Source: Patescibacteria group bacterium
Lineage (GTDB): Bacteria; Patescibacteriota; Patescibacteriia; JAHIZJ01
Length of the DNA stretch: 64,000 nt
NCBI GenBank assembly: GCA_041661625.1
Contig: JBAZUB010000003.1
Coordinates: 101,233 to 165,232 of the forward strand
Direction: 5' to 3'
Below are positions 1 to 8,206 of this stretch, one piece after another. The translations under genes were made by a program, and so were the position numbers. Positions within the stretch are counted from its first letter, which is position 1; every line of letters starts with the position of its first letter. The notes beneath the pieces were generated by a model that made no database searches, was not told the origin of the DNA, and worked only from the letters and a program-made list of their open reading frames with translations.

Positions 1-107
1 GGTATGGCAGATGTTATCGCTTGAGATTTTTCGATCAACCGGTTAAACAGGGTTGATTTCCCAACATTGGCCCGTCCGATAATAATTGCGTTGGGTAGGG
101 AGGTCAT
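1..107 (-). CDS. der: Ribosome-biogenesis GTPase Der, N-terminal fragment
   Basis: Only the first 35 or so codons are in the window; the gene continues off the left edge on the minus strand. The start codon is the CAT at 105-107 read in reverse. The translation contains a P-loop of the form GRANVGKST followed by LFNRL, which fits the G1 motif of the first GTPase domain of Der/EngA (usual form GRPNVGKST). Der is a double-GTPase that helps assemble the large ribosomal subunit. A single-domain Era-like GTPase cannot be fully excluded from so short a piece. It starts 8 bp downstream of the end of the LCP gene on the same strand and is probably co-transcribed with it. Confidence 0.7.
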   Translation of the reverse strand, partial: MTSLPNAIIIGRANVGKSTLFNRLIEKSQAITSAI

Positions 108-115
108 AAAATAAC

Positions 116-1858
116 TTAATGGCTGTTAGTATTAGAGTTTCGGTTGGAGTTGGTAATTACGTTCTGATTTACGGTCGCGTTGGCATTAGAATTCCGATTT
201 GTGTTGGAGTTAACGTTTGTATTGGTATTTGAATTGGTATTGGCATTTCGATTGGTCACAGCTGAGTTGACGTTCAGATTGCTATTCGTATTTAAGTTGG
301 CACTGATGATGGTATTGGCATTAGTATTGGTTGTTTTGGATTTGGTCGCCAGTTGATCCGCGCCCAGCACAATCACAATATCGCTAGTGGTCGATTGGGG
401 ATTCGGCTGTTGTTCGTTAACCAAGGTGGAGCTGGTGGGGTATGACGAATTATTTGTAACATTCTGCGACAGGTCTTTATTGGTGGGCACGACCGCCGGC
501 CGTTGCTGGTACACTTGGGCGTGCAGCGTCTTTCGAAGATATTCCACCGTCGCTGGTTTCTGTCCCAGGGTCAGGTCATAGATCACCGTCGTTTTGGTAT
601 TGCGATCCTGGGTGGCTGATTGACTTGATATTGTTAAGCCAATATCGATCAGGTCGCTGGCAATGCGCTGGCTGATGGCGGTATTCTTGGTCCCGTTTTG
701 GATCTCAATACGGGCCTGTTCCTTGATCAGCAAGCTGCGTTCAAATATCGTGCCGGCCAGATCTCGGATCTCGGAATAATTACCCAGGCCGGCATTAGGT
801 TCGAGTAAATAGGCTCCATCGGTGCCGGTGGTAGTATGGAGCAGGCCAGTGGCTGAATTATCCAATACATGGGTGATGATCTGGCTCTGGTCAATGTCTT
901 TCGTCAGGTCGACCAGACGCAATAATTCCCAAATTTCCATATCGGTTTTGAGATGCTGGCCGATGGTGTCGGTAATATCCATGATCTTTTTCGGGTTGGC
1001 CAACGTACCCAGCGACAAAGCCTTTTTCTTTACGGCGGAAATAATCTTTTGCTGCCGCTTGGAACGGGCAAAGTCGGAACCCTCGCCGTTATTGCCATGA
1101 CGCGAACGGGCGTACTTCAGGGCCGTTTCGCCATCCATATGCTGGAGGCCGGCTTTGAAGCTGATGGTCTGGTAGCCGTAATTGGTCGTGGGATATTCAT
1201 AATCGGTAAAAGCCTGGTCGACTGTCACGTCCACGCCGTTCAGTTGGTCGATCAGTTTCTTGAAGCCAGAAAAATCCACCGACCCATAATAGTCGATTGG
1301 CTGCTGTAAGACATCTTCCAGTATGCCGGCTAGTATCTTCTCGCCACCTTGCTTCGGGTCGGTTTGGTAGCCGAAGGCATTGGCATTGTTTATCTTACGC
1401 CAGCCATAATCAGGAATATTTACCACCAGATCCCGGGGGATGGACAGCATGGCCACTTCATTGGTCGACGGCTTGATGCTGGCCACAATGATGGTATCGG
1501 CCAGATAGGCGCCGTCATGTCCGGCACCGCCCATACCGACCAACATGATATTTACCCGGTCCCGAGATTCACCCTCGATCTGCTTGTCATTGCTTGTCAC
1601 CAGGTGTTTGAGCTGATCCAACGGGCTGCTGCTTTGCCGACTGAAGATGCCGCCATTGGAAAAAATAACCTTATACGAAAAAGCAAAACCCAAAATTACA
1701 ATGATCGCGATAGTGTATAAAAAAATCTTCAACACTAAAAACGGCCAGCGCTGGTTTGGTTTTTTATTAGCGTTGGCGGCTGCGATGTTAGAAGCGGGTG
1801 GGGGAGTCGGCGGAGTCTCCGCGGGTAGCTTGATATCCAACTTTGTTTTTTTGGCCAT
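116..1858 (-). CDS. LytR-CpsA-Psr (LCP) family protein with LytR_C-like domain and Asn-rich tail
   Basis: 580 residues. A basic, proline-rich cytoplasmic start is followed by one membrane segment (about residues 40-62) and an extracellular LCP domain (about 100-270) with MLVGMGG, the LADTIIVASI strand, SIPRDL and a later KYARSRHG basic motif, all typical of LCP phosphotransferases that attach glycopolymers to peptidoglycan. A second domain around 390-500 (IEIQNGTK ... IVIVLGAD) looks like LytR_C. The last 75 residues are almost only Asn, Thr and Ser, a linker type common in Patescibacteria. LCP function is secure at family level; the actual polymer is unknown. Confidence 0.85.
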   Translation of the reverse strand: MAKKTKLDIKLPAETPPTPPPASNIAAANANKKPNQRWPFLVLKIFLYTIAIIVILGFAFSYKVIFSNGGIFSRQSSSPLDQLKHLVTSNDKQIEGESRDRVNIMLVGMGGAGHDGAYLADTIIVASIKPSTNEVAMLSIPRDLVVNIPDYGWRKINNANAFGYQTDPKQGGEKILAGILEDVLQQPIDYYGSVDFSGFKKLIDQLNGVDVTVDQAFTDYEYPTTNYGYQTISFKAGLQHMDGETALKYARSRHGNNGEGSDFARSKRQQKIISAVKKKALSLGTLANPKKIMDITDTIGQHLKTDMEIWELLRLVDLTKDIDQSQIITHVLDNSATGLLHTTTGTDGAYLLEPNAGLGNYSEIRDLAGTIFERSLLIKEQARIEIQNGTKNTAISQRIASDLIDIGLTISSQSATQDRNTKTTVIYDLTLGQKPATVEYLRKTLHAQVYQQRPAVVPTNKDLSQNVTNNSSYPTSSTLVNEQQPNPQSTTSDIVIVLGADQLATKSKTTNTNANTIISANLNTNSNLNVNSAVTNRNANTNSNTNTNVNSNTNRNSNANATVNQNVITNSNRNSNTNSH

Positions 1859-1981
1859 ACGTCAGCAAATTATACTATAACCAGGGGGCAAAGTCAAAAG
1901 AAACATTAATTCACCGAACCCAATACATTGGATAGTGAAATCCTAATATCTAACTTCAAAATCCTAAATAATATCGAATTA

Positions 1982-2022
1982 CCAATCTCGAATATTTCAA
2001 ACATTAAAAAAATCGAGATTGG
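1982..2022. repeat. Inverted repeat in AT-rich spacer
   Basis: Ten-base arms (CCAATCTCGA at 1982-1991, TCGAGATTGG at 2013-2022) around a 21-base AT-rich loop in the 200 bp between two minus-strand genes. No clean T run follows on either strand, so it is not a convincing intrinsic terminator. Nothing else is recognisable in 1859-2057. Confidence 0.4.
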
Positions 2023-2057
2023 AATTTGTTTAGTATATCGATATTCTAATTTCGAAT

Positions 2058-3017
2058 TTATTGCGGCACTTGCTTCATGCCCGCCTTGATGTCCGATAGT
2101 TTCATACCGCGCAGATTGGTCAGGATCAGGGCAATACTTAATGGCGCCAGAAAACCGATGGTACGGGACAGGAATACCACAATGGTGGCCGGTTCATTGG
2201 CAATGCCCAACTGGCCGTACAGAAAAAGCATCGACAGATCCATCGCGCCCAATCCCAGGGGCAGGAATGAAAATATCGCCGCCAGCGTGCCGATTGCCTC
2301 CACGCCGATGACTGCCAGCGGAGAAACGTGGACGCCCAGTGCCGCCAACGTGGCCCAAGACAACATCGCTTGGGTCGACCAGGTAGCAATGCTATGAAAT
2401 GTAGTCCAACCCATCGCGCGTAATCTTCCGGTGGCGCGGGAATCGTGCAATTGCAGCAATGCCGGCCGCCAGCGTATCGGTACGAAACGAATAAACATGG
2501 AAATATATCGAAAAACCAGCAGCAAACCCAGCATCAAGAGTAATAGCAGGCTAAACAACCAAATCAACCTCGAGTCATTTAGCACGATATACACAAAAAC
2601 AATCGAAGCCGCGCTTAAAAAAAGAAAATCGAATATCCGTTCAAAAATTGTCGCAGCCGTACCGGTTACCGCCGGGATAGATTTTTGATGCAATAAATAT
2701 ATCTTGCTGGCTTCACCCAGCCGTCCCGGCGTCATCATGGCGATGGCGATCGCGGTCATCTGGATAAAAGACAGGTCGCGCCAAGGCAATCGGAAACCAA
2801 AATAGTTGGTCACGCTGCCCAGTCGGGCAATCTTGAAATAGAGACTGAATAAATAGGCTACAATACCCAGCAATAGCCACCAAAGATTAGCACTGCGAAA
2901 AAGACGACCCATCGTGGCATAGTCGAGCCGCGATAGAAAATAGATCAAAAAGCCAATAATAACTACGTTCAGAGCGATAAAAATTATCTTGGCTTTTTTC
3001 ATGAGAGAAATATTCAA
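2058..3017 (-). CDS. Lysylphosphatidylglycerol synthase-type membrane protein (UPF0104/AglD-like)
   Basis: 319 residues, seven to eight hydrophobic segments, starting MNISLMKK (a start at the second Met is equally possible). Motifs of the flippase half of MprF/AglD-type proteins are visible: NLWWLLLGIVAYLFSLYFK near the start, a TPGRLGEASKIYLL loop around residue 95, and the LPLGLGAMD loop near 255. Such proteins in CPR genomes lack the aminoacyl-transferase domain and are thought to translocate or synthesise lipid-linked compounds. The substrate is unknown. It stands alone on the minus strand. Confidence 0.75.
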   Translation of the reverse strand: MNISLMKKAKIIFIALNVVIIGFLIYFLSRLDYATMGRLFRSANLWWLLLGIVAYLFSLYFKIARLGSVTNYFGFRLPWRDLSFIQMTAIAIAMMTPGRLGEASKIYLLHQKSIPAVTGTAATIFERIFDFLFLSAASIVFVYIVLNDSRLIWLFSLLLLLMLGLLLVFRYISMFIRFVPIRWRPALLQLHDSRATGRLRAMGWTTFHSIATWSTQAMLSWATLAALGVHVSPLAVIGVEAIGTLAAIFSFLPLGLGAMDLSMLFLYGQLGIANEPATIVVFLSRTIGFLAPLSIALILTNLRGMKLSDIKAGMKQVPQ

Positions 3018-3262
3018 TTGATAGATGATACAAAAACGTTGTCAGTATATCAGCTAACCGGATATATAGCCACGTAAGGGTGTCATCCGCCTTCGGTAAA
3101 GGGTCGAATATTGACATTTGCAATTACTTAAAAAAAGTGCTATACTATACCTACTTTTTGCGAAAGTTAGCCAAGAATTGAGAGTTAATTAGTATAATTG
3201 GTTAATTAGTTGATTAGGTTTCGATTACTAAGTTAGTTGCTTTCACAACGTCTTTTATTTAA

Positions 3263-3280
3263 GGGTGATTAACTCAGTTG
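3263..3280 (+). pseudogene. Truncated tRNA copy, D-arm interrupted by a GC-rich insert
   Basis: Bases 3263-3280 repeat the first 18 bases of the tRNA-Val gene at 3417 with one change, exactly 154 bp upstream. The copy then breaks off in the D-loop into a GC-rich block (3281-3380) containing a GCCCCGC/GCGGGGC hairpin and a second inverted repeat around CTGCTCC/GGAGCAG, after which a TAGAGCGC string resembling the other side of the D-arm resumes near 3378-3386. No anticodon or T-arm is found. The remainder of 3018-3416 holds no gene; 3080-3260 is AT-rich and may carry the tRNA promoter. Confidence 0.6.
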
Positions 3281-3416
3281 GGCCCCGCTTTGCGGGGCGG
3301 GCAGGAGTGAACCAGCCCATAGGGCGCAGTGAACGTCGGCTGCTCCGAGCGTGCGCAGGAGCAGACGCTGCCCAGGATAGAGCGCACCATTGAAATATAT
3401 ATCAATGTTTTTTCGA

Positions 3417-3493
3417 GGGTGATTAGCTCAGTTGGTTAGAGCGCTGTCCTCACACGACAGAGGTCCCTGGTTCAAATCCAGGATCACCCACCA
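3417..3493 (+). tRNA. tRNA-Val (anticodon CAC)
   Basis: Full cloverleaf: acceptor GGGTGAT/ATCACCC, D-stem GCTC/GAGC, anticodon stem CTGTC/GACAG around the loop CTCACAC (anticodon CAC), T-arm CCTGG TTCAAAT CCAGG, discriminator A and an encoded CCA at 3491-3493. The 260 bp after it (3494-3754) has no convincing gene; it is GC-rich with repeated CAGACAGGG units and a GCCCCGC/GCGGGGC hairpin near 3692-3708 similar to the one upstream of the tRNA. Confidence 0.95.
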
Positions 3494-3754
3494 GTCTACG
3501 CTTATAGCGAAAGATGTCCACCGAAGCTTCAAGCGTAGGTGGACAAAAGTATTGTTTGTTGCTTTATCCAATCATGATACTTCGGCTGGCGGGGCCCCCT
3601 AGGAATGAGCGCACGATTCACACCCGCCTGCCAAAGCACAGCGTCTGCCTGTCGGCAGACAGGGCAGACAGGGCGGGCGGGTTCGTGAGGTCGCCCCGCT
3701 AAGCGGGGCATCGTCCACCACGGGCCAAAGCTCGAAAATTAATACGCTAAACCA

Positions 3755-4189
3755 TTGGAAAATATTTTCAATAATCTGATACTGGAGTTACACGTTCCGG
3801 ATTTCGTAAAAGCGCGTAAGTTTTATTCTACGTTTAATTTCCATCAAATAAGTTATATTCCAGCTGGCAGCGAATTAGGATATATGGTATTGGCACGCAT
3901 CGACACAATTGGAAAAACGTGTATAAATTTCTATGGTGATAACGAGAGAGTGGCTCGACATACACATTTTGCAGATTATCCCACAGGAACGCCGCGTGGG
4001 TATGCTGTGGAAATTACAATTCCAGTATCAAATGTCGAAGAATTATGGAAATTAGCAAATAGCGTTTTGGATTCATCTCAGATCGCTCAACCTCTGGAAC
4101 TAAAGCGCTGGGGTAAAAAAGATTTTAGAGTAGTCGATCCATTTGGTTTCTATGTCCGATTTACAGAGCTAGTCGACTGGTTCAATTAA
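3755..4189 (+). CDS. Glyoxalase/bleomycin-resistance (VOC) family protein
   Basis: 144 residues from a TTG start. The layout is that of a single VOC unit: an opening LILELHVPDFVKARKFYS strand-helix, GYMVLARI strand, a YAVEITIPVSNVEELW second repeat and the closing VVDPFGFYVRF signature. VOC proteins bind a divalent metal and act on diverse small molecules or sequester bleomycin-type drugs; substrate cannot be told. It lies alone after the tRNA and 38 bp before lepB. Confidence 0.75.
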   Translation: MENIFNNLILELHVPDFVKARKFYSTFNFHQISYIPAGSELGYMVLARIDTIGKTCINFYGDNERVARHTHFADYPTGTPRGYAVEITIPVSNVEELWKLANSVLDSSQIAQPLELKRWGKKDFRVVDPFGFYVRFTELVDWFN

Positions 4190-4227
4190 TTCTCCAATAA
4201 ACAAATTAACTTAATCATCACTACCCC

Positions 4228-4881
4228 ATGACATTCTTAGACAAAATCAATCAACCGAGAACGGGTACGCCCGAAGAAGCGAAGTCCGATAAGCAAATGG
4301 AGTCTAAGGGTGGTCTGTCATTTTTCGCGTCGATGGGCGGATTCGCCCTGGAAATAGTCAAGGTGGTGGTAATATCACTGGCGATTATCATTCCCGTGCG
4401 GTATTTCCTGATTCAGCCGTTTTACGTCAAGGGCGCGTCGATGGAGCCGAGTTTTTACGATAATCAATATCTGATGATCGATGAAATAAGCTATCGGTTT
4501 GCCGAACCGCATCGGGGTGATATCATAGTTTTCAAATATCCCGAGAATCCCAGTCAGTTTTTCATCAAGCGGGTGATCGGCGTACCGGGTGAGACGGTCG
4601 AAATCCGCAACGGCCACGTGATTATTTATAATACGCAGGCACCGCGCGGCGAGGTATTGGACGAAAGCCCTTATTTGGCAGCCGATGTCTACACTTCGGG
4701 CAATGAAACCGTCGAATTAAAATCAAACGAGTTTTACGTGATGGGCGATAACCGCGAGCAGAGTCTGGATTCGCGCCGGATTGGCCCGATCACGAAAAAC
4801 TATATTGTTGGTCGGACCTGGATCAGAGCTTGGCCGCTAAACAAATGGCAGGTATTTCACGACCCAGCCTATAATCTGTAA
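4228..4881 (+). CDS. lepB: Signal peptidase I
   Basis: 217 residues with one N-terminal membrane segment (about 38-58). All family boxes are present: GASMEPSF with the catalytic Ser, RGDIIVFKYP, FIKRVIGVPGE with the general-base Lys, and GDNREQSLDSR near the C-terminus. It cleaves Sec signal peptides on the outer face of the membrane. Its stop codon is directly followed by the hisS start, so the two are one transcript. Confidence 0.95.
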   Translation: MTFLDKINQPRTGTPEEAKSDKQMESKGGLSFFASMGGFALEIVKVVVISLAIIIPVRYFLIQPFYVKGASMEPSFYDNQYLMIDEISYRFAEPHRGDIIVFKYPENPSQFFIKRVIGVPGETVEIRNGHVIIYNTQAPRGEVLDESPYLAADVYTSGNETVELKSNEFYVMGDNREQSLDSRRIGPITKNYIVGRTWIRAWPLNKWQVFHDPAYNL

Positions 4882-6258
4882 ATGATGAAACCATCTATGG
4901 AAAAGGAAAAGAAAGAACCCAGCAAGGCCAAATTCACCCAGCCGCGGCTGGTGCGGGGTATGAAAGATATCCTGCCCAGCGAACAGGCTTATTGGGATTG
5001 GATTCGCACGCGGGTGTTTGAATTGGCGCGGGATTACAGCTTTGGCCATATTACCACGCCGGTATTGGAACAAGAGGCCCTGTTTGTCCGATCGATCGGC
5101 GAGGGCACTGACATCGTGGAAAAAGAAATGTTTGCTTTTTCCGACCAGGGCGAGGACAAGCTGGTCATGCGTCCCGAAGCCACCGCTTCGATTGTGCGCG
5201 CCTACAATGAACACGGCATGGTCAATCTGCCCCAGCCGGTTAAATTATTTTATTACGGCCCGATGTTCCGGCGGGAACGGCCCCAGGCCGGGCGATATCG
5301 GGAATTCAACCAATACGGTTTCGAAGTATTGGGCGAGGAACAGCCGATCGTAGACGCCCAATTGATGGTCATGGCCTATAATTTCTTCAAAGAACTGGGC
5401 TTGCCGGTCAGTCTTCAGGTCAATAGCTTGGGCAATGCCGCCAGCCGCACCAAATACCGCAAGGAACTAAACGATTACTTCAAGCCTCGTCGCAATCAGC
5501 TGTGCGATGATTGCAAAAAGCGTTTATTGACCAACCCACTGCGGGTGCTGGATTGCAAAGTGCCGACCTGCCAAGAGTTGGCCGTGGACGCACCGCAAAT
5601 CGTGGATTATCTCGATGAGGTAGACAATAAGCACTTTACGCAAGTATTGGAATATCTCGAAGAGCTGGAAGTGCCGTATATCCTGAATCCGCGCATTATT
5701 CGCGGGCTGGATTATTATTCGCGCACCACGTTTGAAATCTGGCCGGAAAACGAAGCCGATGCCCGGCAAAGTACGCTGGGCGGCGGCGGCCGCTATGACG
5801 GTTTGGCTGAAATGCTGGGCGGACGGCCCACGCCGGCCTGTGGATTCGCGGTCGGGATCGAACGGGTGATATTGAAACTGAAAGAAGCCGGTCTCACTAC
5901 ACCCAGTCTGCCGGCACCAGAAGTATACGTGGCTCAACTGGGCGACCAGTCCCGCCGCAAGGCCCTGTTGCTCTACGAGCGTCTGCGCCGCGAAGGTTTC
6001 CTGGTGGCGGAAAACTTTTCCAAGGAGGGGATCAAGGCGCAATTGGAATCGGCCAACCGCCAGGATATCAAGATCGCGTTGATCCTGGGCCAAAAGGAAA
6101 ATATCGATGGCACGATCCTGATCCGCGACATGGAAAGCGGCACCCAGGAAGTGCTGAACTTCGAAAAGGTGACCAATGAGCTCAAGCGCCGATTGCGCAA
6201 GAATGGCAATGGCGCCACGAACGGAAATGGCACCACCGAGAAGCCGCCAGTGGCTTAA
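4882..6258 (+). CDS. hisS: Histidyl-tRNA synthetase
   Basis: 458 residues, class II synthetase. Motif 1 region opens with RGMKDILPSEQ, motif 2 is FRRERPQAGRYREFNQ, the histidine-specific loop is RGLDYYSRTTFEIW and motif 3 reads ACGFAVGIERV; a C-terminal anticodon-binding domain (EVYVAQLG ... KIALILGQ) follows. The last 18 residues are a low-complexity Asn/Gly/Thr tail. Start codon abuts the lepB stop; a second Met follows directly and the exact start is uncertain by a few codons. Confidence 0.95.
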   Translation: MMKPSMEKEKKEPSKAKFTQPRLVRGMKDILPSEQAYWDWIRTRVFELARDYSFGHITTPVLEQEALFVRSIGEGTDIVEKEMFAFSDQGEDKLVMRPEATASIVRAYNEHGMVNLPQPVKLFYYGPMFRRERPQAGRYREFNQYGFEVLGEEQPIVDAQLMVMAYNFFKELGLPVSLQVNSLGNAASRTKYRKELNDYFKPRRNQLCDDCKKRLLTNPLRVLDCKVPTCQELAVDAPQIVDYLDEVDNKHFTQVLEYLEELEVPYILNPRIIRGLDYYSRTTFEIWPENEADARQSTLGGGGRYDGLAEMLGGRPTPACGFAVGIERVILKLKEAGLTTPSLPAPEVYVAQLGDQSRRKALLLYERLRREGFLVAENFSKEGIKAQLESANRQDIKIALILGQKENIDGTILIRDMESGTQEVLNFEKVTNELKRRLRKNGNGATNGNGTTEKPPVA

Positions 6259-6282
6259 AGCTCTACACTCGATCTCTATAAA

Positions 6283-6319
6283 ATGCGATAATACCTGGCT
6301 TAATCGGGGTATTTCGCAT
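6283..6319. repeat. Imperfect hairpin at left boundary of cassette array
   Basis: ATGCGATAATACC (6283-6295) and GGTATTTCGCAT (6308-6319) pair with one bulge. It lies between the hisS stop and the first cassette junction (GTTAAGT at 6328). It could be a hisS terminator, although no T run follows, or a worn attachment site for the array; it lacks the AAC/CGTT ends of the attC sites. Confidence 0.35.
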
Positions 6320-6351
6320 ATACTCTAGTTAAGTGAAATAAATCCTCTCTT

Positions 6352-7023
6352 ATGAACGGTGTTTGTATGATTTTTTCAGCGGTCATTCTTTCGATCATTT
6401 ATATCGGCTACTATCTTTTTGCTACTGGAATACCCGAAGCTGCTATCTCTAGTAGTGAAATATTAGGTTTCGTTTATGCTATAGCAATATCTATTATTGC
6501 TGCTGGTATTTTTTATCTATTCCAAGTTTATATACCAGAAAAAAAACGAAAGGACATTATAAGGGGTAATTTTAAATTGAATTACACACACTTTAAGGAA
6601 GACAGCATTTCAATCTTTTTATCTGCTCTAGGCCATAGCCACGACGTGCAATTACTAAAGAAATTGTCAGGGCTGGAAGAATTCAAAAACTATTTCAAAG
6701 AGAACCATAAAGAAGGGCGGGACAGGTGGAACGGCGTACTCAATGGCTTAAATGAATCCTTACTCAAAGACCTTCTGGTTCAATTTGAAATATTAACTCA
6801 AGAAATTGATTTTTACCTCAGTAATATTTCATTGCACGACGAAGAAGTGTTTTCCTTCTTAAAGAGATTGAAAATTACGACTCAAACCCTAAAAAATACC
6901 AGCCTTAATTACGATGAAGTTAAGAGGCTTTCTGGATTTTTGTGGGAGCTATTTTCAGGTTGGAGTTTTATTTCAGGGTATCGAAAGAATGACATATTTG
7001 AAGAAATGCTCGATAGGGTATAA
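6352..7023 (+). CDS. Cassette 1: two-TM hypothetical protein
   Basis: 223 residues, not recognised. Two hydrophobic segments (about 4-23 and 38-60) are followed by a charged, helical cytoplasmic domain rich in Lys, Glu and Phe. Cassette 1 starts at the GTT of 6328; its terminal repeat arms are 6328-6346 and 7030-7048 (18 of 19 pair). The start ATG lies 5 bp after the left arm and there is no obvious Shine-Dalgarno beyond the weak AATCC region, so expression may depend on read-through from hisS. Confidence 0.75.
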   Translation: MNGVCMIFSAVILSIIYIGYYLFATGIPEAAISSSEILGFVYAIAISIIAAGIFYLFQVYIPEKKRKDIIRGNFKLNYTHFKEDSISIFLSALGHSHDVQLLKKLSGLEEFKNYFKENHKEGRDRWNGVLNGLNESLLKDLLVQFEILTQEIDFYLSNISLHDEEVFSFLKRLKITTQTLKNTSLNYDEVKRLSGFLWELFSGWSFISGYRKNDIFEEMLDRV

Positions 7024-7041
7024 TTGTGTAGGATTTACTTC

Positions 7042-7385
7042 ACTTAACACGGGCTAGCCGGTTCGCTTACCAAATAATTAACCAAAGAATATGATTACTG
7101 CACTCGGTATTGCAACAGTCGTTCTACTAATAATTATTGCCTATTTGTTACTAAGCATCAAAGGAACGCTTGAGGGTTTTTACGAAAGGGTATGGAATCA
7201 TCTTTACTACGGAAAACAAAAGAGTCCGAGTGTTCTTGATGCTCTTGATAAGGTGATTAAGGACAAAGAGGCAAAGGGTTAAAAATCTCCGCTCACCCAA
7301 ATTGCTCCTTCATTCCGGCGGTGTGCTCCGCACAATTGTACCGCCTCCATTCCGTCGCAACTTCGGCTAGCCCGAAACGTTATGT
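7042..7385 (+). repeat. attC1, interrupted by a 63-codon ORF
   Basis: Left boxes ACTTAAC (7042-7048) and CGGGCTAGCCG (7050-7060); right boxes CGGCTAGCCCG (7364-7374) and GTTATGT (7379-7385). The two 11-base inner boxes are perfectly complementary and differ from those of every other site, so they belong together although 300 bp and an ORF separate them. A CGCTTACCAAAT / CGCTCACCCAAAT near-duplication borders the inserted stretch (7065-7076 and about 7295-7307). Confidence 0.75.
7091..7282 (+). CDS. Small membrane protein nested inside attC1
   Basis: 63 residues: one membrane helix at residues 3-24, then a charged tail ending in alternating Lys and Asp/Glu. Not recognised. It lies within the loop of attC1, between the two matched inner boxes, so it would travel with cassette 1 on excision. 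Confidence 0.55.
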   Translation: MITALGIATVVLLIIIAYLLLSIKGTLEGFYERVWNHLYYGKQKSPSVLDALDKVIKDKEAKG

Positions 7386-7449
7386 GACATACTGCCCAAT
7401 CTCAACAATTAATAATTTATCTACCTTATAACAATTATTTTAATCAAAC

Positions 7450-7806
7450 ATGGCGCATGAAACAGGTTCGGAACATATCGTTAATTTAGAGAGGTTTAGA
7501 AGTGCTCTAGCGACGAAAGCTGAAGAATATGCTGAAGCATCCTATACTACTTTTAACCTGAGCACAGATCTTAAAGATGTGGCTCATAAACAGGAACTAT
7601 CAGCGGGGCTTCTTCAAGAGCTTTTAACTACTTGTGCGGTAGAACTTCAACAATCTCCTGACCCAGATGAAACGATGATAATAATTAAAGAAGCTCTCGT
7701 TGATTACCAGCATGAAAATGGTACCTTGCTATTCTCTGACAGTGGTAAAGCAAAATTCTACCACGATTTAGTGATAGCAATTGCACGGCTGAGTAACCGG
7801 GCCTAG
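7450..7806 (+). CDS. Cassette 2: hypothetical soluble protein
   Basis: 118 residues, mostly alpha-helical by composition, acidic, no membrane segment and no motif I recognise. Cassette 2 has a 22-bp terminal repeat: left arm 7379-7400, right arm 7809-7830 (20 of 22 pair). The stop codon lies only 2 bp before the right arm. Confidence 0.65.
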   Translation: MAHETGSEHIVNLERFRSALATKAEEYAEASYTTFNLSTDLKDVAHKQELSAGLLQELLTTCAVELQQSPDPDETMIIIKEALVDYQHENGTLLFSDSGKAKFYHDLVIAIARLSNRA

Positions 7807-7823
7807 ATATTGGGCAGTACATC

Positions 7824-7876
7824 ACATAACAGCGTGTATTCGATATTTTTACATCGCATACACGCAAACGTTGTAC
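7824..7876 (+). repeat. attC2
   Basis: 53 bp. Outer boxes ACATAAC (7824-7830) and GTTGTAC (7870-7876); inner stems GCGTGTAT and ATACACGC; short AT-rich loop. The junction to cassette 3 falls after the G at 7870. Confidence 0.85.
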
Positions 7877-7900
7877 GCCATAACAAATTATTGCAAGTTT

Positions 7901-8194
7901 ATGTTCTATACCTTGATATATAAAATATTTAAACTAGTCTCTAAAGAAAAACCTGTTCCAGCTATGATTCAAGGAGGTAAGATCATAGACTCAAAAATTG
8001 AAGACAATCGTGTAGATGGAGGGACCTTGCTGAATGTAAAGGAACTGCAAAATACTTCAGTTAAAAGAAACTGGGTGAATCTTCCGTCACCGAGAAAAAT
8101 ATCTTGGTTTTGGAAAGCCCTCATAGATCTTGCTATCTTAATTATTGGGGGTTTTATTCTCTACAAAACTGGCTGGAATGGATCACAGCAATAA
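7901..8194 (+). CDS. Cassette 3: small C-terminally membrane-anchored protein
   Basis: 97 residues from ATG 7901 (an upstream in-frame TTG would place the start inside the attC box and is not preferred). A polar N-terminal half contains an AMIQGGKIIDSKIEDNRV stretch, and a single membrane helix lies at about residues 72-91 after KISWFWKALIDLA. Not recognised. Terminal repeat arms 7870-7893 and 8189-8213 pair over 23 bases with one small bulge; the coding end overlaps the right arm. Confidence 0.65.
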   Translation: MFYTLIYKIFKLVSKEKPVPAMIQGGKIIDSKIEDNRVDGGTLLNVKELQNTSVKRNWVNLPSPRKISWFWKALIDLAILIIGGFILYKTGWNGSQQ

Positions 8195-8206
8195 TTTGTT
8201 ACGGGC

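Noticed and set aside
3514..3711. Overlapping ORFs on both strands after tRNA-Val
   Set aside because: They follow GC-rich repeats and hairpins and show no codon pattern or start signal.
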